NCBI GenBank assembly: GCA_025677825.1
Contig: JAIXMO010000006.1
Span: 186,001 to 250,000, forward strand
Reading direction: 5' to 3'
DNA: 64,000 nt
Source: Helicostylum pulchrum
Taxonomy: Eukaryota > Mucoromycota > Mucoromycetes > Mucorales > Mucoraceae
The notes under the pieces were generated by a model that was not told where the DNA came from, made no database searches, and saw nothing but the letters and a program-made list of their open reading frames with translations. This document shows, one piece after another, positions 38,144 to 48,919 of the stretch (positions are counted from its first letter, which is position 1; every line of letters begins with the position of its first letter). The translations under genes and the position numbers were made by a program.

Positions 38144-39186
38144 TTAAGAGGAATATTCTTCTTCTAAAGAGTTCAATACCCATCCGACTTTCCACGGTCT
38201 ATCACAGACCCAGTATTTTGGACTGCAGTAAAAGTTCTCAATGTCATCATCAAGTGTAACAGTTTGATTGCTGCGCATATTATCAATATGTTGCAAAGCT
38301 TTTCTTTTTTCTTCTTTACAAACCACCCAACGACAGTTTCTGCAGACGCTTCCAGCACTTTTATTGTATCTAAATAACATAATATATTAATAAACAAAGC
38401 AATACTTTATATATATATATATAACCGAGTTCTTTACCGGAGTCCACATTTGTTACAAAGGTATACATATGGTCTACCCTTATCATAAAATACTTGTTGA
38501 GATTCAAAGGGCCAATCAAAAGCCTTTCGCATACACCCGTCTGAATTATCATTACATGCTTCGCAAGGACCCTTTGGTTTAGATGGTCTACCTGCATAAG
38601 ACCGATCCCTTTTTTGTTTCTTTGGATTTGGTGATGGTAATATGTCATCATTCTGTTTTCGCTTTTTTGGTAAATTTGGTTCTTTTGATTCTTTTGGTAA
38701 ATTTGGTTCTTTTGATTCTTTTGGTAAATTTGGTTCTTTTGATTCTTTTGGTAAATTTTGATCTTTTGGTAAATTTGGTTCTGTTTGTTCTGTGATCAAT
38801 CGATCATGGTAGTGTTGTCGAATTTTAGTAATATTACGCCTTGGTAATATGATATAACTTGGCTCTCTGGTGGTTCTTTTGACTGTTCTTAAACTACGCG
38901 CATAAGCGATTTTTTTTCGCAGTGTAGAAAGGATCGATGGTTGTGGTGGTTGTGGTGTACTACGTACAGTATGTATTAGTTGAAAAACTATACTGGTATC
39001 TATGGAAGATACTGATGGTGACTTATGAGGTGTTGATTTTCGTGGCCGTGGTGATGATGATCGACAGTGTGAATCACTATCGTCTTCTGAATCATGAACT
39101 AAGTCAGGTGGTGAGAAAGGTGACAAGTGGTCTCGTTTATTTATTTTTGCGCGTGATATAAAGGCTGGCATATGAATTAAACTCAT
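38144..39186 (-). CDS. GATA-like zinc-finger protein
   Basis: Two exons on the minus strand (38438-39186, 38144-38369) give 324 residues from the ATG at 39186, chosen because the open frame above it is a hydrophobic leader with no Kozak support. The N-terminal half is basic and Ser/Pro-rich. Residues about 165-200 hold three copies of a nine-residue unit KESKEPNLP, coded by a 27-bp DNA repeat at about 38669-38775. The C-terminus has cysteines PCEACNDNSDGC, YLCNKCGLRYNKS and CRNCRWVVCKEEKRK; CNKCGLRYNK is the second half of a GATA finger, but the first CxxC has a longer loop than usual. It is probably a transcription factor or chromatin protein. The intron falls between CGLR and YNK. Confidence 0.7.
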
Positions 39187-40931
39187 AAGTAATGAAAACA
39201 ATAAAAAAAAGGGAAGAAAGAGAGAGAAATAAATAAATTTCAAACCAAGTTTTATATAACAAAATGGGGGTAAGGGGATGGCTGAAACAGTGTGCGGATC
39301 AAGAAGGATTTTTTATTTTTATTAACCGCTCCGAAATAGCTCATTGACCTCTCTTTTTTCTTACAATGATTAATTTCATTTGACATTATGCAGTTTGTTT
39401 ATGCATTAAAACTACGCAGAAGTAGTAATTTAGTATTCCCAATGTATCCTTTATAATAAGGGTTTAAATACAAACAAATATACGCGTTCATAGACATAAA
39501 ACACACCCATTTCGTCTCGGGTATTCTTATGCAAAGTTATCTCTTTTTTTCTTTTTCTTTTAATGTTAAAATCCCGTATGTATACAGTAGTAGTGTTTTG
39601 ATGACCTATCATTTATCCGTTTTATTATTAATCCGAAAGCCGGCTACTAGAATTATCAAGTTGATACTTTAGCCGGTTCCTCACGGATAAAAAACCTAAT
39701 TATCGCAGCAAAAAGTAACGGTTCCTTTTTTTTTAACCTTTTTTTTTTTTTTTTTTTTTTTTTTTGGCTCTTTTTAATTTTGCATTAACAGTATTCAGTG
39801 AAACTTTGGTTCCAAACTTGGTTTATAGATCTCCGATATTTTTTAACCTATTGCCTATAATGATATAATGTAAATCGAGTGTTCGAACATATAAAGAATT
39901 TCATTTTGATAGATTGAGGTCCCTGTTAATTTCTTTTTTTACTCGTCAAGATTCTTTTTTTTTATATATTTATACGTATACCAGATACTCGGTCCATGTT
40001 TTAAACAAATCCTTTTTGAAAAATAAATCCAGTAAAGTTTCAGTCTCTATCTTTTTTTTTGTCATACATAAAAACAGGATTGAAAGAACATTCCCAAAGT
40101 GTCAATATTACCAGTAACACACATATAATATGAGATCTTCATCTCTCCCTTCTGTTGTATATGGATACAAGACCACAAGAAAAGAAAAAAAAGGAAACTC
40201 AATTTTGGATCGAGTTATGCGCGTATAAAGAAACTAGATATGAACTTGCTATTTTTCTTTCTTTAATTCCCACACAATAAGAAAATGTAATGCACTGAAA
40301 CATCGGATTGTAGGATTAGTAGTGTACTGCAATAAAAATGAAGGGTGTTGCTTTAGATCTTGTGTTACAATGTTAAGTCGTTGTCATGGTGGGAGCTTTT
40401 CTTGTACACTTGTAAAATCGGACATTCAACGCTACCATGGTTATCGATGAGCTTTTTTTTTTTGTTCATTTGTTACCACAGAAACAAATACAAAACAAAA
40501 AAGAAGAAAAGATACATTACCGCCTTTTTATTTAAAGTCCAACAGGCAGCAGCAAAAAAAAGTTAAAACAATGACTAATACACAAAAAAAAAGTATATCA
40601 CAATTAAAAAAAGAAGATAAATTAGATAATGATGCCGAAAAAGTTTGAAACAGTGCTATGTACGGGGAATTGATTGGACAGTATTTTTGAATAAAAAAAG
40701 GACAGTCTATTTTTGGGTCCCTCACAGGTACGACAAATCAACCTCGTTGTAGCACCCTTTTTTTGTTTATATTGAAAAATAGACTTCCTCCTCTTCTTCG
40801 TCACCCCCCGCTCCACACTCCCCTACTAAGTAATCATCCAACCTTTTTCTATTTATTTATTTTCTCTCTTTTTTTCCTCTACTTTTCTTTTTTTATAAAA
40901 ATATAAAAAAAAATTTATAAAAAAGAAAGAA
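39187..40931. other. Long intergenic region without genes
   Basis: About 1.7 kb of AT-rich DNA with no coding signal on either strand. It has a T run of about 26 at 39739-39764 and several scattered 8-10 nt homopolymers. The last 150 bases are pyrimidine-rich and precede the SEL1 gene. No tRNA, snoRNA or repeat family was recognised. Confidence 0.5.
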
Positions 40932-42506
40932 ATGGCACAACCACAACAATATGTTCGTAATAATACACAGGCACCACCACCCCCACCACCAAAACACTTG
41001 GAAGCAGTAGTTTCACCTGTACCTACTCACTATAATCAAGCACAAGCACACATGAGTCCACCTTCTCGTCAACACTTTCAATACTCTGCTACCAACAATT
41101 CCGCACCTTCTTTACCAATCAATAGACAATCTAGTCCTTTACCTCCAGCTCAAGAAATGTCCAAGACTCCACCTGGTACACGTACAAGTTCAGTTATGAA
41201 CTTATCCATCAATGGAGATCAATTATTAGATCATTCTCATTTAAAACCAGGAGCTAAAGCATCCTTATTATCTTACACGCAAACTATAAACATGTATAGA
41301 GAAAACGCTAAAAAAACAAATAGTCCTGATATTCAATGTGATTTTGCTATCTTTATGGTAGAAGCAGCTAAACCAATTCAAGAAGATGAAGTAACTCGTT
41401 GGGAATATTTGGCCGAAGCAGAAAAATTATTGAAACAGTTGGCTGCTCGTGGTCATGCTGAATCTCAGTATTATTTAGGAAATCTATTTGCTTCTGGTTT
41501 GTTAAGTAAAAAAGGAAAGAATGAATTCGATAAGGCTTTTCCATTGTTTGTTCAAGCTACTAAGCATCATCATGCTGATGCAGCATATCGGTACTTATTT
41601 TAATATTAAAATCCCCTTTTTTCCCTTTTATACATATATTATATATACAAATATTAATTACTTTTTTTTTTCTTGTTTACTAGTGCTGCAAAATGTTATG
41701 AAGATGGTTTAGGTTGTAGAAGGGATTATTCTAAAGCCGTTCAATTTTACAAGTAATACCCCCCTCTTATTCTCCTTTTAATCCTTTATCCTCCTACTAA
41801 TCTTTATTTATTTATTTCTATATATAGAAAAGCTGCTACTTTAAATCATCCTGGCTCAATGTATAGATTAGGAGTGGCCGATGTAAATGGTGAATTAGGT
41901 ATATCAAAGAATCCTAGAGATGGAGTAAAATGGTTAAAGAGATCAGCCGAAGCTGCTACAAGTGAATACCCACACGCAATACATGAATTGGCGTTATTAC
42001 ATGAAAGAGGTATACCAAACGTAGTATTTGTGGATCTTTCATATGCTGTATCATTGTACGTACAGGCTGCAGAATTAGGTTATGCGCCGTCTGCTTTCAG
42101 ATTAGGTGAATGTTATGAGTACGGAAAATTAGAGTGTAACCCTGATCCTGCCATGTCCATTCATTTTTATACAATTGCTGCTCAACAAGGTCATCGTGAG
42201 GCTTGCTTTGCTTTAACTGCTTGGTATTTGGTGGGTAGTCCCCAAGTTTTACCTCAATCCGATGAAGATGCTTATTTATGGGCCAGACGTGCCGCTGAAA
42301 AAGAATTACCTAAAGCTGAGTATGCAGTTGGTTATTTCACTGAAGTAGGTATCGGAATCACTAAAAATCCGAATGAAGCTATGGAATGGTATAAAAAAGC
42401 TGCTGAACATGGCGATAAAAGAGCCATTCAACGTTTACAGGGTAAGCAAGTCGAACCAAAGTCAAAAAAGAAGAATGGTTCTCAAGAAGAATGTATTATC
42501 ATGTAA
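40932..42506 (+). CDS. SEL1-repeat protein with CaaX box (Skt5/Chs4-like)
   Basis: Three exons (40932-41590, 41684-41752, 41828-42506) give 468 residues. The first 100 residues are Pro/Gln/Ser-rich and probably disordered. From about residue 165 onward SEL1 repeats follow one another: AESQYYLGNLFASGLL, YRAAKCYEDGLGCRRDYSKA, YRLGVADVNGELGISKNPRD, FRLGECYEYGKLECNPDPAM and AEYAVGYFTEVGIGITKNPN, closing with EAMEWYKKAAEHGDKRAIQR. The chain ends CIIM, a CaaX box predicting farnesylation. SEL1 repeats plus CaaX is the signature of the yeast Skt5/Chs4 family, which activates and anchors chitin synthase at the neck or septum. That role is inferred by architecture. Confidence 0.85.
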
Positions 42507-42750
42507 AAAGAAACTATACAAAAAAAATATTAATCAATAAAATCCAATACACATACATATTTCCTCCTCCTTTCCCCTCCTCCTCTTCCCAAATCTATTT
42601 GAATTTATATAACGTCCTTATCAAATAAACTGATTTTAAAACAATTCTTATTTATCAATCATTTATTTTATCTCTGTACTTGTTTTAGCTATTTACGTAC
42701 GCGCGCGGATGTACAAACTATCACATTTGATCCCATGATATTTGTCAACA
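42507..42750. other. Spacer before inverted-repeat element
   Basis: AT-rich 3' region of the SEL1 gene with CT-rich and poly-A stretches. Nothing coding is seen. Confidence 0.35.
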
Positions 42751-43218
42751 CAGTAGCAGCTCTATTTAAGGGTCGAAGAAATACATCCTTAAATCGAACC
42801 TTTCCTTATACATGTATAAAAAAGAGCGCTTTGATACTAACAGGACCGGCCACGTGAAGACGGAAGCACATCTGGTCCCGTCCGCTCAGTTTTCATCACG
42901 GACCCTAGAAACTGTACAATACATGACCAGAGCGCCTAAATATGGTAGAAAACCAGAACTGCGAAGATCGAAGTATACGGCGAAAAGCATGTTACACGTA
43001 AACACACCACAACGCTTCTTCTCTCCCCCCCCCCCTTCCCCTTTAGGAATGGTTTATTATCATCAAGTTTTTATAGCCGACTCAATCCATACAGCGCATT
43101 TAATACTTGTGCTGGATATATAGTTATCCCGTTCACTGTTCGATATAAAGGTAAGTATGTTCGATTTAAGGGTGTATTTTTTCGAGATTCCAGCCACCCT
43201 TAAATAGAGCCGCTACAG
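42751..43218. mobile_element. MITE-like element with about 50-60 bp terminal inverted repeats
   Basis: The left end (42751-42799) reads CAGTAGCAGCTCTATTTAAG, then GGTCGAAGAAATACATCCTT and AAATCGAAC. The right end (43159-43218), reverse-complemented, reads CTGTAGCGGCTCTATTTAAG, then GGTGGCTGGAATCTCGAAAA and AATACACCCTTAAATCGAAC. The two ends therefore match almost base for base apart from a small insertion. The element is 468 bp and too short to encode a transposase, so it would be non-autonomous. The inner right half recurs near 48228-48440 (inverted) and 56485-56655. A clear target-site duplication was not found. Confidence 0.72.
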
Positions 43219-43968
43219 TACTTTGTATTATACAACCCTTGTTAGTATAGATCATTATAAACTCTAATTAGGTATAATCGAGGATGCTTCCTACGAAAAA
43301 TAATCATTTAAGCCATCACTAGATGTTTTTAGACACAATTTTTATTAATCTTACAAAAATAGAAAAATAAATGAATGTAACTGCTAAATAAAAGAACAAA
43401 AAAGATGATTAAAACTATTATACTGCTTATTGGTGTGTATTTATCGCTTATCGACCTATATTATTAATACATCCTGAAATACTATATCCGCTACGTATTA
43501 GAAAGTTATATCATTTGGAATAAACAAATGCAATGTTCGCATTCCCGAGCCGGGACATGAAAAAAAAAAGATCGGTGACCCTATTTAGTTACATCACAAG
43601 CTAACAAAGTAGACCAGACGTTTTAATTTTTTGGGATTACTTGGAGTAAATATAAGATTTATTCCGGATGAAATGCTTTTTTCGAGTTTTTTTTTAATTT
43701 AGTGTTACAGTTTTTTTTTTCTAGAGTAAACTTAGCCACAAGTGTTTAAATAAATATGATATAATTCCCCTTTTTTTTATTGTTACATTAAAAAAAAGAC
43801 GGCATAAAGAGAATAAGATTCTATTGGAAGCTGAACTCCTTTGCTTTGTAATAGACATATAAAATGATTGGTTAACTGGACAGTCACAATTAGGTATATT
43901 TTTTTTTTCATTTTTTTGTTATTAAACCCCTCAACTATTTAATAGATGAGATTTTTTGTTCAAAAATA
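43219..43968. other. Repeat-bearing spacer and TrxR promoter
   Basis: AT-rich with no gene. At 43496-43530 there is TATTAGAAAGTTATATCATT followed by TGGAATAAAC, matching words near 25661 and 63395. At about 43394-43411 is AACAAAAAAGATGATTAAAA, a word shared with the hairpin repeat at 5408 and 48617. The last 100 bases are the thioredoxin reductase promoter. Confidence 0.45.
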
Positions 43969-45222
43969 ATGCTTTCTTCTCGTTTATTTTCGCGTATTTC
44001 TTTTTCTTCTCGTAGAAACTTTACTACTTCAATCTTTAATATGGCACCTCAACATCGTCAAGTTGCCGTTATCGGCTCAGGACCTGCTGGTAACATACAC
44101 ATACAAAAAAAAAAGATTTTTTTTTTTTTACTTGTTTTATCTAAAACTTAATTACTAATAGGTCACACCGCTGCTATTTATCTTGCTCGTGCAAATTTGG
44201 AACCTATCGTTTTCGAAGGTATGATGGCTAACGGATTTGCTCCCGGTGGTCAATTAACTACTACTACTGATGTTGAAAACTTCCCTGGTTTCCCCAAGGG
44301 AGTTATGGGTGGTGAGTTGATGGATTTAATGCGTGCTCAGTCCGAAAACTGTGGTGCTGTTATCGAAACCGAAACTATTACCAAGATCGATACCTCTTCT
44401 CGTCCTTTCAAGATCTGGCGTGAGGGATCTGAGGATCAAGCAGAACCTACTGATACTGCTGATGCTCTTGTTATTGCTACTGGTGCCTCTGCTAGACGTA
44501 TGTATTTACCTGGTGAGGATATTTACTGGCAAAATGGTATCTCTGCCTGTGCTGTTTGTGATGGTGCCGTTCCTATTTTCAGAAACAAGCCTTTGGTTGT
44601 TATTGGTGGTGGTGATTCTGCTGCTGAAGAAGCTATCTACCTCACAAAGTGTAAGTATTATTTTTTTTAAAAAAAGAGTTTTTGTGTTTAAGTGAAAAAA
44701 GAGAGATAAAAGAGAAGATGGGATAAATTTCCGTTTGGATAGATAATTAACTTTATCAAAATTCTAGATGGTTCCATGGTTCATGTTCTCGTTCGTCGTG
44801 ATCAACTCCGTGCTTCCAAGGTCATGGCTAAGCGTCTCTTGGCTCACCCCAAGGTCACTGTTCACTTCAATGTTTCTCCTACTGATGCTCTTGGTGATGG
44901 CAACCTCTTGAACGCCGTTGCTTTCGTTAACAACGTTACCAAGGAAGTTGGTAAGATTGAAGCTAATGGTTTGTTCTATGCCATTGGTCACGATCCCGCA
45001 AATGCTCTTGTCAAGGGTCAAGTTGACCTTGATGAAGATGGTTATATCAAGACCATTCCCGGTTCTTCTGAAACTAACGTTCCTGGTCTCTTTGCTGCTG
45101 GTGATGTTCAAGACAAGCGTTATCGTCAAGCCGTCACCTCTGCCGGTTCCGGTTGTATGGCTGCTCTTGATGCTGAACGTTTCTTGAGTGAACTTGAGTC
45201 CGAAGCTGCCGAAACTAAATGA
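43969..45222 (+). CDS. TRR1: Thioredoxin reductase, low-Mr type
   Basis: Three exons (43969-44089, 44162-44650, 44768-45222) give 354 residues. It passes electrons from NADPH through FAD and a redox disulfide to thioredoxin. Motifs present are [20 protein letters not shown] (FAD fold, split by intron 1), [24 protein letters not shown] (CxxC redox pair), [12 protein letters not shown] (NADPH fold) and [20 protein letters not shown]. The first 24 residues ([20 protein letters not shown]) form a clear mitochondrial presequence. A second ATG at 44041 begins [10 protein letters not shown], just where cytosolic enzymes start. One gene may therefore make both forms by alternative initiation. Codon bias is strong, suggesting high expression. 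Confidence 0.95.
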
Positions 45223-46533
45223 ATTGTTGCTAACGAAAAGCCTAGACTTTAATAGAATATATATATATATAACCCCACTACTCTTTAAAAAAAAAATTGC
45301 GAAAAAAAAAATCTGGGCTTTTCGTTACTAAAAAAAAAAAAAAAAAAGAAAGAAACCCTTTTTCAGTTACCCTTTTTTTTTTTTTGAATTATTCAAACTC
45401 TTTCTTTTTTTGTTCTTACTACCTTAAATTACTTTTATATATTTACTCGATTTTTTTTTCTTTTCGTCATTTATACATGCTTTATAAATAAATAAATAAA
45501 TATTGACACTTCTTTGTACACTGAAATTACTAATCACAAACAATAAATCCCAAAATAAAAAGACGCATGTGTCTTGTACGGAGTATAAATCATCTTTTTT
45601 TTTTATATACTGATTTGCAATCGTATACCAAATTTCGTTTTAAGTTGTTTTATAAACTTCATCAAGTCCCTTTTTTTAGCTTCATTTGTTTGGACGATGA
45701 CCAAATTCCGCATAAAAAATGTTACTAAACATTTCTTTAAGAGGGTTCAAATGAAAAATGGGATTTTCTTTAGCAAAAGAGCGCCATTGGGCAGTTTTTT
45801 TTAGAGTTCGGAAAAACACTTATTATGCAATGATATATATAAGTGAACAAACCGTACCACCTAAAGAAAAAACTGTAATCTGATAACATGCTATCTCGAT
45901 CCCTAACTAACAGAGAAAAAAAAATCTGATAAGCTGCCTATATCTAATTACAAACTGTGAGAAACGAAAAAAGTTTATTTATAGATAGAAATCAAACTTT
46001 CACGTATCATCATGTAAAATAGCAAACCATAGAACAATTTTATTAAAGGAACGTTTCTTATCAACTAAAAAGTAACTAATAAAGCGTTACTAGATGCGGG
46101 TAGCTACTAAAACCTAGGATACATATTTGAGTAAAGGAGGTTTGCAAATCATTGAAACACGGAAAATGGCGAGGGTACTACTTGGGAAGCTTTTGGCGTT
46201 TTTTCTTTGAAATTCGAAAAGGGAGCATAGTTTAATTTAAAGAATGACTTTCATCACTAAAGTTTTCTGTGGGTATTAAAATGCAAGCGAGTGCGTGACT
46301 ATGTTCTTACAGTTCGGCTTTGACCTGTTATGGTATTGTTACACCCTTTCAATCCATTATTTTATAAATAGTCTATTTTTTTTTACCAACTCTCTTTTTC
46401 TTTTTCTTTTTATACTTCCCACTTACCTCAATTACTTCAGTTAGTTAACTATATAAGCCTTTTTTTTAAAAAAAGAAACTCTTTTAATATTTTTGTCTAT
46501 TTTTATTTTTTCTGTAGGAAATACATATATAAA
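45223..46533. other. Long intergenic region without genes
   Basis: About 1.3 kb of AT-rich DNA. No open frame has coding character and no repeat family member was recognised. A CTATATAAGC box at about 46450-46459 lies some 80 bp before the cysteine-rich peptide gene and is a plausible TATA element. Confidence 0.45.
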
Positions 46534-46773
46534 ATGAAATACTTGGTCCTTTTGATGGCAATTGCTATGATTTGTCTCGGTGTCGTAACTGCTGCTTTAC
46601 CCGAACATCCTGAATGTGCCCGTATTTGTCAAAGCGCCAACAGAGGTTGTACCAACAACTGTACTTCTAACGGTGGCGATGATACTATCTGTGGTGATCT
46701 CTGTAGTGATAGATATTCTGGATGTATCTACAAGTGTCTCTACAATAGAAACTTCAACTGTACTAAGAAATAA
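46534..46773 (+). CDS. Secreted cysteine-rich peptide with duplicated C-x3-C-x6-C-x3-C module
   Basis: A single exon of 79 residues. Residues 1-21 are a strong signal peptide (MKYLVLLMAIAMICLGVVTA, cleavage probably after Ala20 or Ala21). The mature part of about 58 residues has nine cysteines, at 28, 32, 39, 43, 53, 57, 64, 68 and 76. The first eight fall into two identical spacings, C-x3-C-x6-C-x3-C, separated by nine residues. Paired CxxxC motifs suggest helical hairpins clamped by disulfides, as in alpha-hairpinin or CHCH folds, though the loop here is short. No family was recognised. A TATA-like box sits about 80 bp upstream. Possible roles include antimicrobial peptide, effector or surface protein; none is shown. 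Confidence 0.75.
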   Translation: MKYLVLLMAIAMICLGVVTAALPEHPECARICQSANRGCTNNCTSNGGDDTICGDLCSDRYSGCIYKCLYNRNFNCTKK

Positions 46774-48227
46774 ATGATATATTTTTTTACTTGAAAACAT
46801 AATTATTATTAGCCCGTACAAATAGACTTTTTTTTAACTATAATATAATTATCTTCGTTTAGTGTGTGGTGAAGTTTAGAAAACAGCGTCAGTGTCTCGA
46901 ACACCTCCCTATAAATAGTAGTTCTAACTCTTTTCTATAATAAATCAGTCCCTTGCTGTTTTTCTGTAACTTTTATTGTATCTTTAACGCGTAAATTTAG
47001 TCTTAAGTTACCGTAGTATATTGAACCGATAAACCTCCAGAGAATAATACACATCCCTCACTTTTTACTGATGTTATAGTACCATACAGAATATAATCAA
47101 GTTTCCTTTTAATTTATTTTACTTTTGTTAGACAAGTTTTATCTGATTCCGCTCTACCTTCTACCTCGATCTCAGCCCAACACTACAGTGTGTATTCTTG
47201 TTTCAAACTGGCTTTTAAACGTTCGCAGGAGGAGGAAGAAAAAAATTCTGCAAAGGAAGGGGCTAAATAAAGTAATCGCTGCTGCCTATTTCGAAAATAA
47301 ACCGAGATCAAGAAACAGTCTAAAAATTGATACTATTTCTAAACGCTGAATATATCTCCTTCATTGTCCCTTTAAAGAGAAACCCCTTGAGGCCTTTATG
47401 ATTATAATTTTTAGACAAAAAGACACTCTTTGCGCATTGATTTAACTATTATGTTGCATCATTTTCGTCTTCTGATTCTGACTTCAAATCATTAAAGTTC
47501 TTAACATAAAAATCTATTAAAAGAAAAATGCATTAGACAAATATTATGTTACCAATGTTAATAATAGGTTGGATAATAACCCAAAAAAGAAAAAAAATGT
47601 GGGAATTACAACACTATTTAATTTTATGCAGTTTACTACTACATGCAGACCAAGCAAGGGGGGACAGCTATAAGTACAATAAACGTAAAACGGGTACAAG
47701 AAAAGATTGCTCTCCTAACTTCTATATCAAAACAAGTACCTATATTCTCTACAGTATACATGTCTGGGAAAAAAAAGTAAAAAAAAAAAGAGTATCGATC
47801 GAGTGCTGCTACGGAATTTTATCCTATTTTAAGACTAAACGTCGCATGACGCAATTAGAAAAGTCTTCCAAGTCGTTAAAGGACCCTCAGCTACAACAAC
47901 CTACTATTACTTTTTAAATGAAGATACTATTATGTTTACTCGTAGTTTTATTTTTTGTGGATATAGTTTAAGTTACCTTAGGTAAAATAATATCATTTAG
48001 TCTTTATTACAAAAAGATCGGATAATGATATAACGATATTTATTGGGTCGCTGCTTTTAATTGGTACGAAAGTGTTGAAATTAAAGCAGTTACTGGTATT
48101 TAGGCAGCCGTTAAATCTTAAGTAGTTGATAGAAAAAGGGCAAACGAGTAACTAAAAACAAAAAAGCAAAGTAGCATTAATGTTAAAGGTTGTATACACG
48201 TGTCTTCATCTTATAAAGTATCGCATA
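46774..48227. other. Long intergenic region without genes
   Basis: About 1.45 kb of AT-rich DNA. The open frames near 47125 and 47546 have biased composition (Lys/Arg-rich, low complexity) and no start context or family signal. No RNA gene was seen. Confidence 0.45.
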
Positions 48228-48447
48228 CAGTAGTGGTTCTATTTAACGGTGACCGAAATCTGGAAGAAATTTACACTTAAATCGAATATATCATTATATA
48301 GAACAGTGAACGAGATAGTTTATATCCAGCAATAAAGATACAGCACAAGTATTAAATTCGCTGTAATTATCGACTCAGTTATAAAAAAATTAATGATAAT
48401 AAAATCATTTCTAAGAGACAAGAGGGGGGGGGGGGGGGGAGCAAAAA
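48228..48447 (-). repeat. Partial copy of the inverted-repeat element, reverse orientation
   Basis: The segment opens CAGTAGTGGTTCTATTTAAC, then carries GACCGAAATCTGGAAGAAAT and, after a few bases, CACTTAAATCGAAT, matching the terminal repeat of the element at 42751. Further in, reverse-complemented, it reads AATTTAATACTTGTGCTGTA, the same word found inside the other copies. It ends at a run of 16 G (48424-48439), equivalent to the C run of the 42751 element. The opposite terminal repeat was not found. Confidence 0.6.
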
Positions 48448-48919
48448 AAGTAGGAAGAGCGATTGGGCTAAAAAGAGCATGAAACATTTTTCTTTCAACA
48501 AGAAAACGAAGGTACAAAGATTTGTCAACTTTTGAGTCTAAATAGAGATAATGAACAACGGTATCATTGTGTTGATAGCAAGAGAGTTGTGTAATAGAAC
48601 AATGAAGTTAGGTAGTTACATTGTAGCGCTACTCATATAAGTTTTTTTAAGAGCAAGATAATACACCGAATAAACCGCAAACGATAACGTAGCTGTCAAT
48701 TATAGCGCCACAACAAAAAAGATGATTAAAAGAAAATATGATACTGTACCTAACGCTTGAAAAATATAATCCGGTATAAGCTTTCATGTTACTTATGTAG
48801 ATGCCGTACTTTAGTTAAAAAAATTTAAAGATATACATTTTTATTATTTTAGGGATATATATATGCATAAATGGGAGGAAAAGCTTAGCCTAAACATAAC
48901 AAACAAAACAGCGTTTTAA
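48448..48919. repeat. Spacer with hairpin repeat, copy 2
   Basis: At 48617-48745 the words TACATTGTAGCGCTACTC, AATTATAGCGCCACAACAAA and AAAAAAGATGATTAAAAG occur in the same order as in the repeat at 5408-5530. The stem of copy 1 is degraded here. The remainder is AT-rich and non-coding. Confidence 0.5.

Noticed and set aside
38583..38795. Plus-strand open frame of repeated VNLVLLILL
   Set aside because: Antisense shadow of the 27-bp repeat within the GATA-like gene.
42812..43123. 103-codon open frame inside the MITE-like element
   Set aside because: No similarity to any family, it overlaps a terminal repeat unit, and the partial copies do not preserve it.
47546..47917. 123-codon plus-strand open frame
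   Set aside because: Lys/Arg-rich low-complexity translation, poor start context and no family signal.
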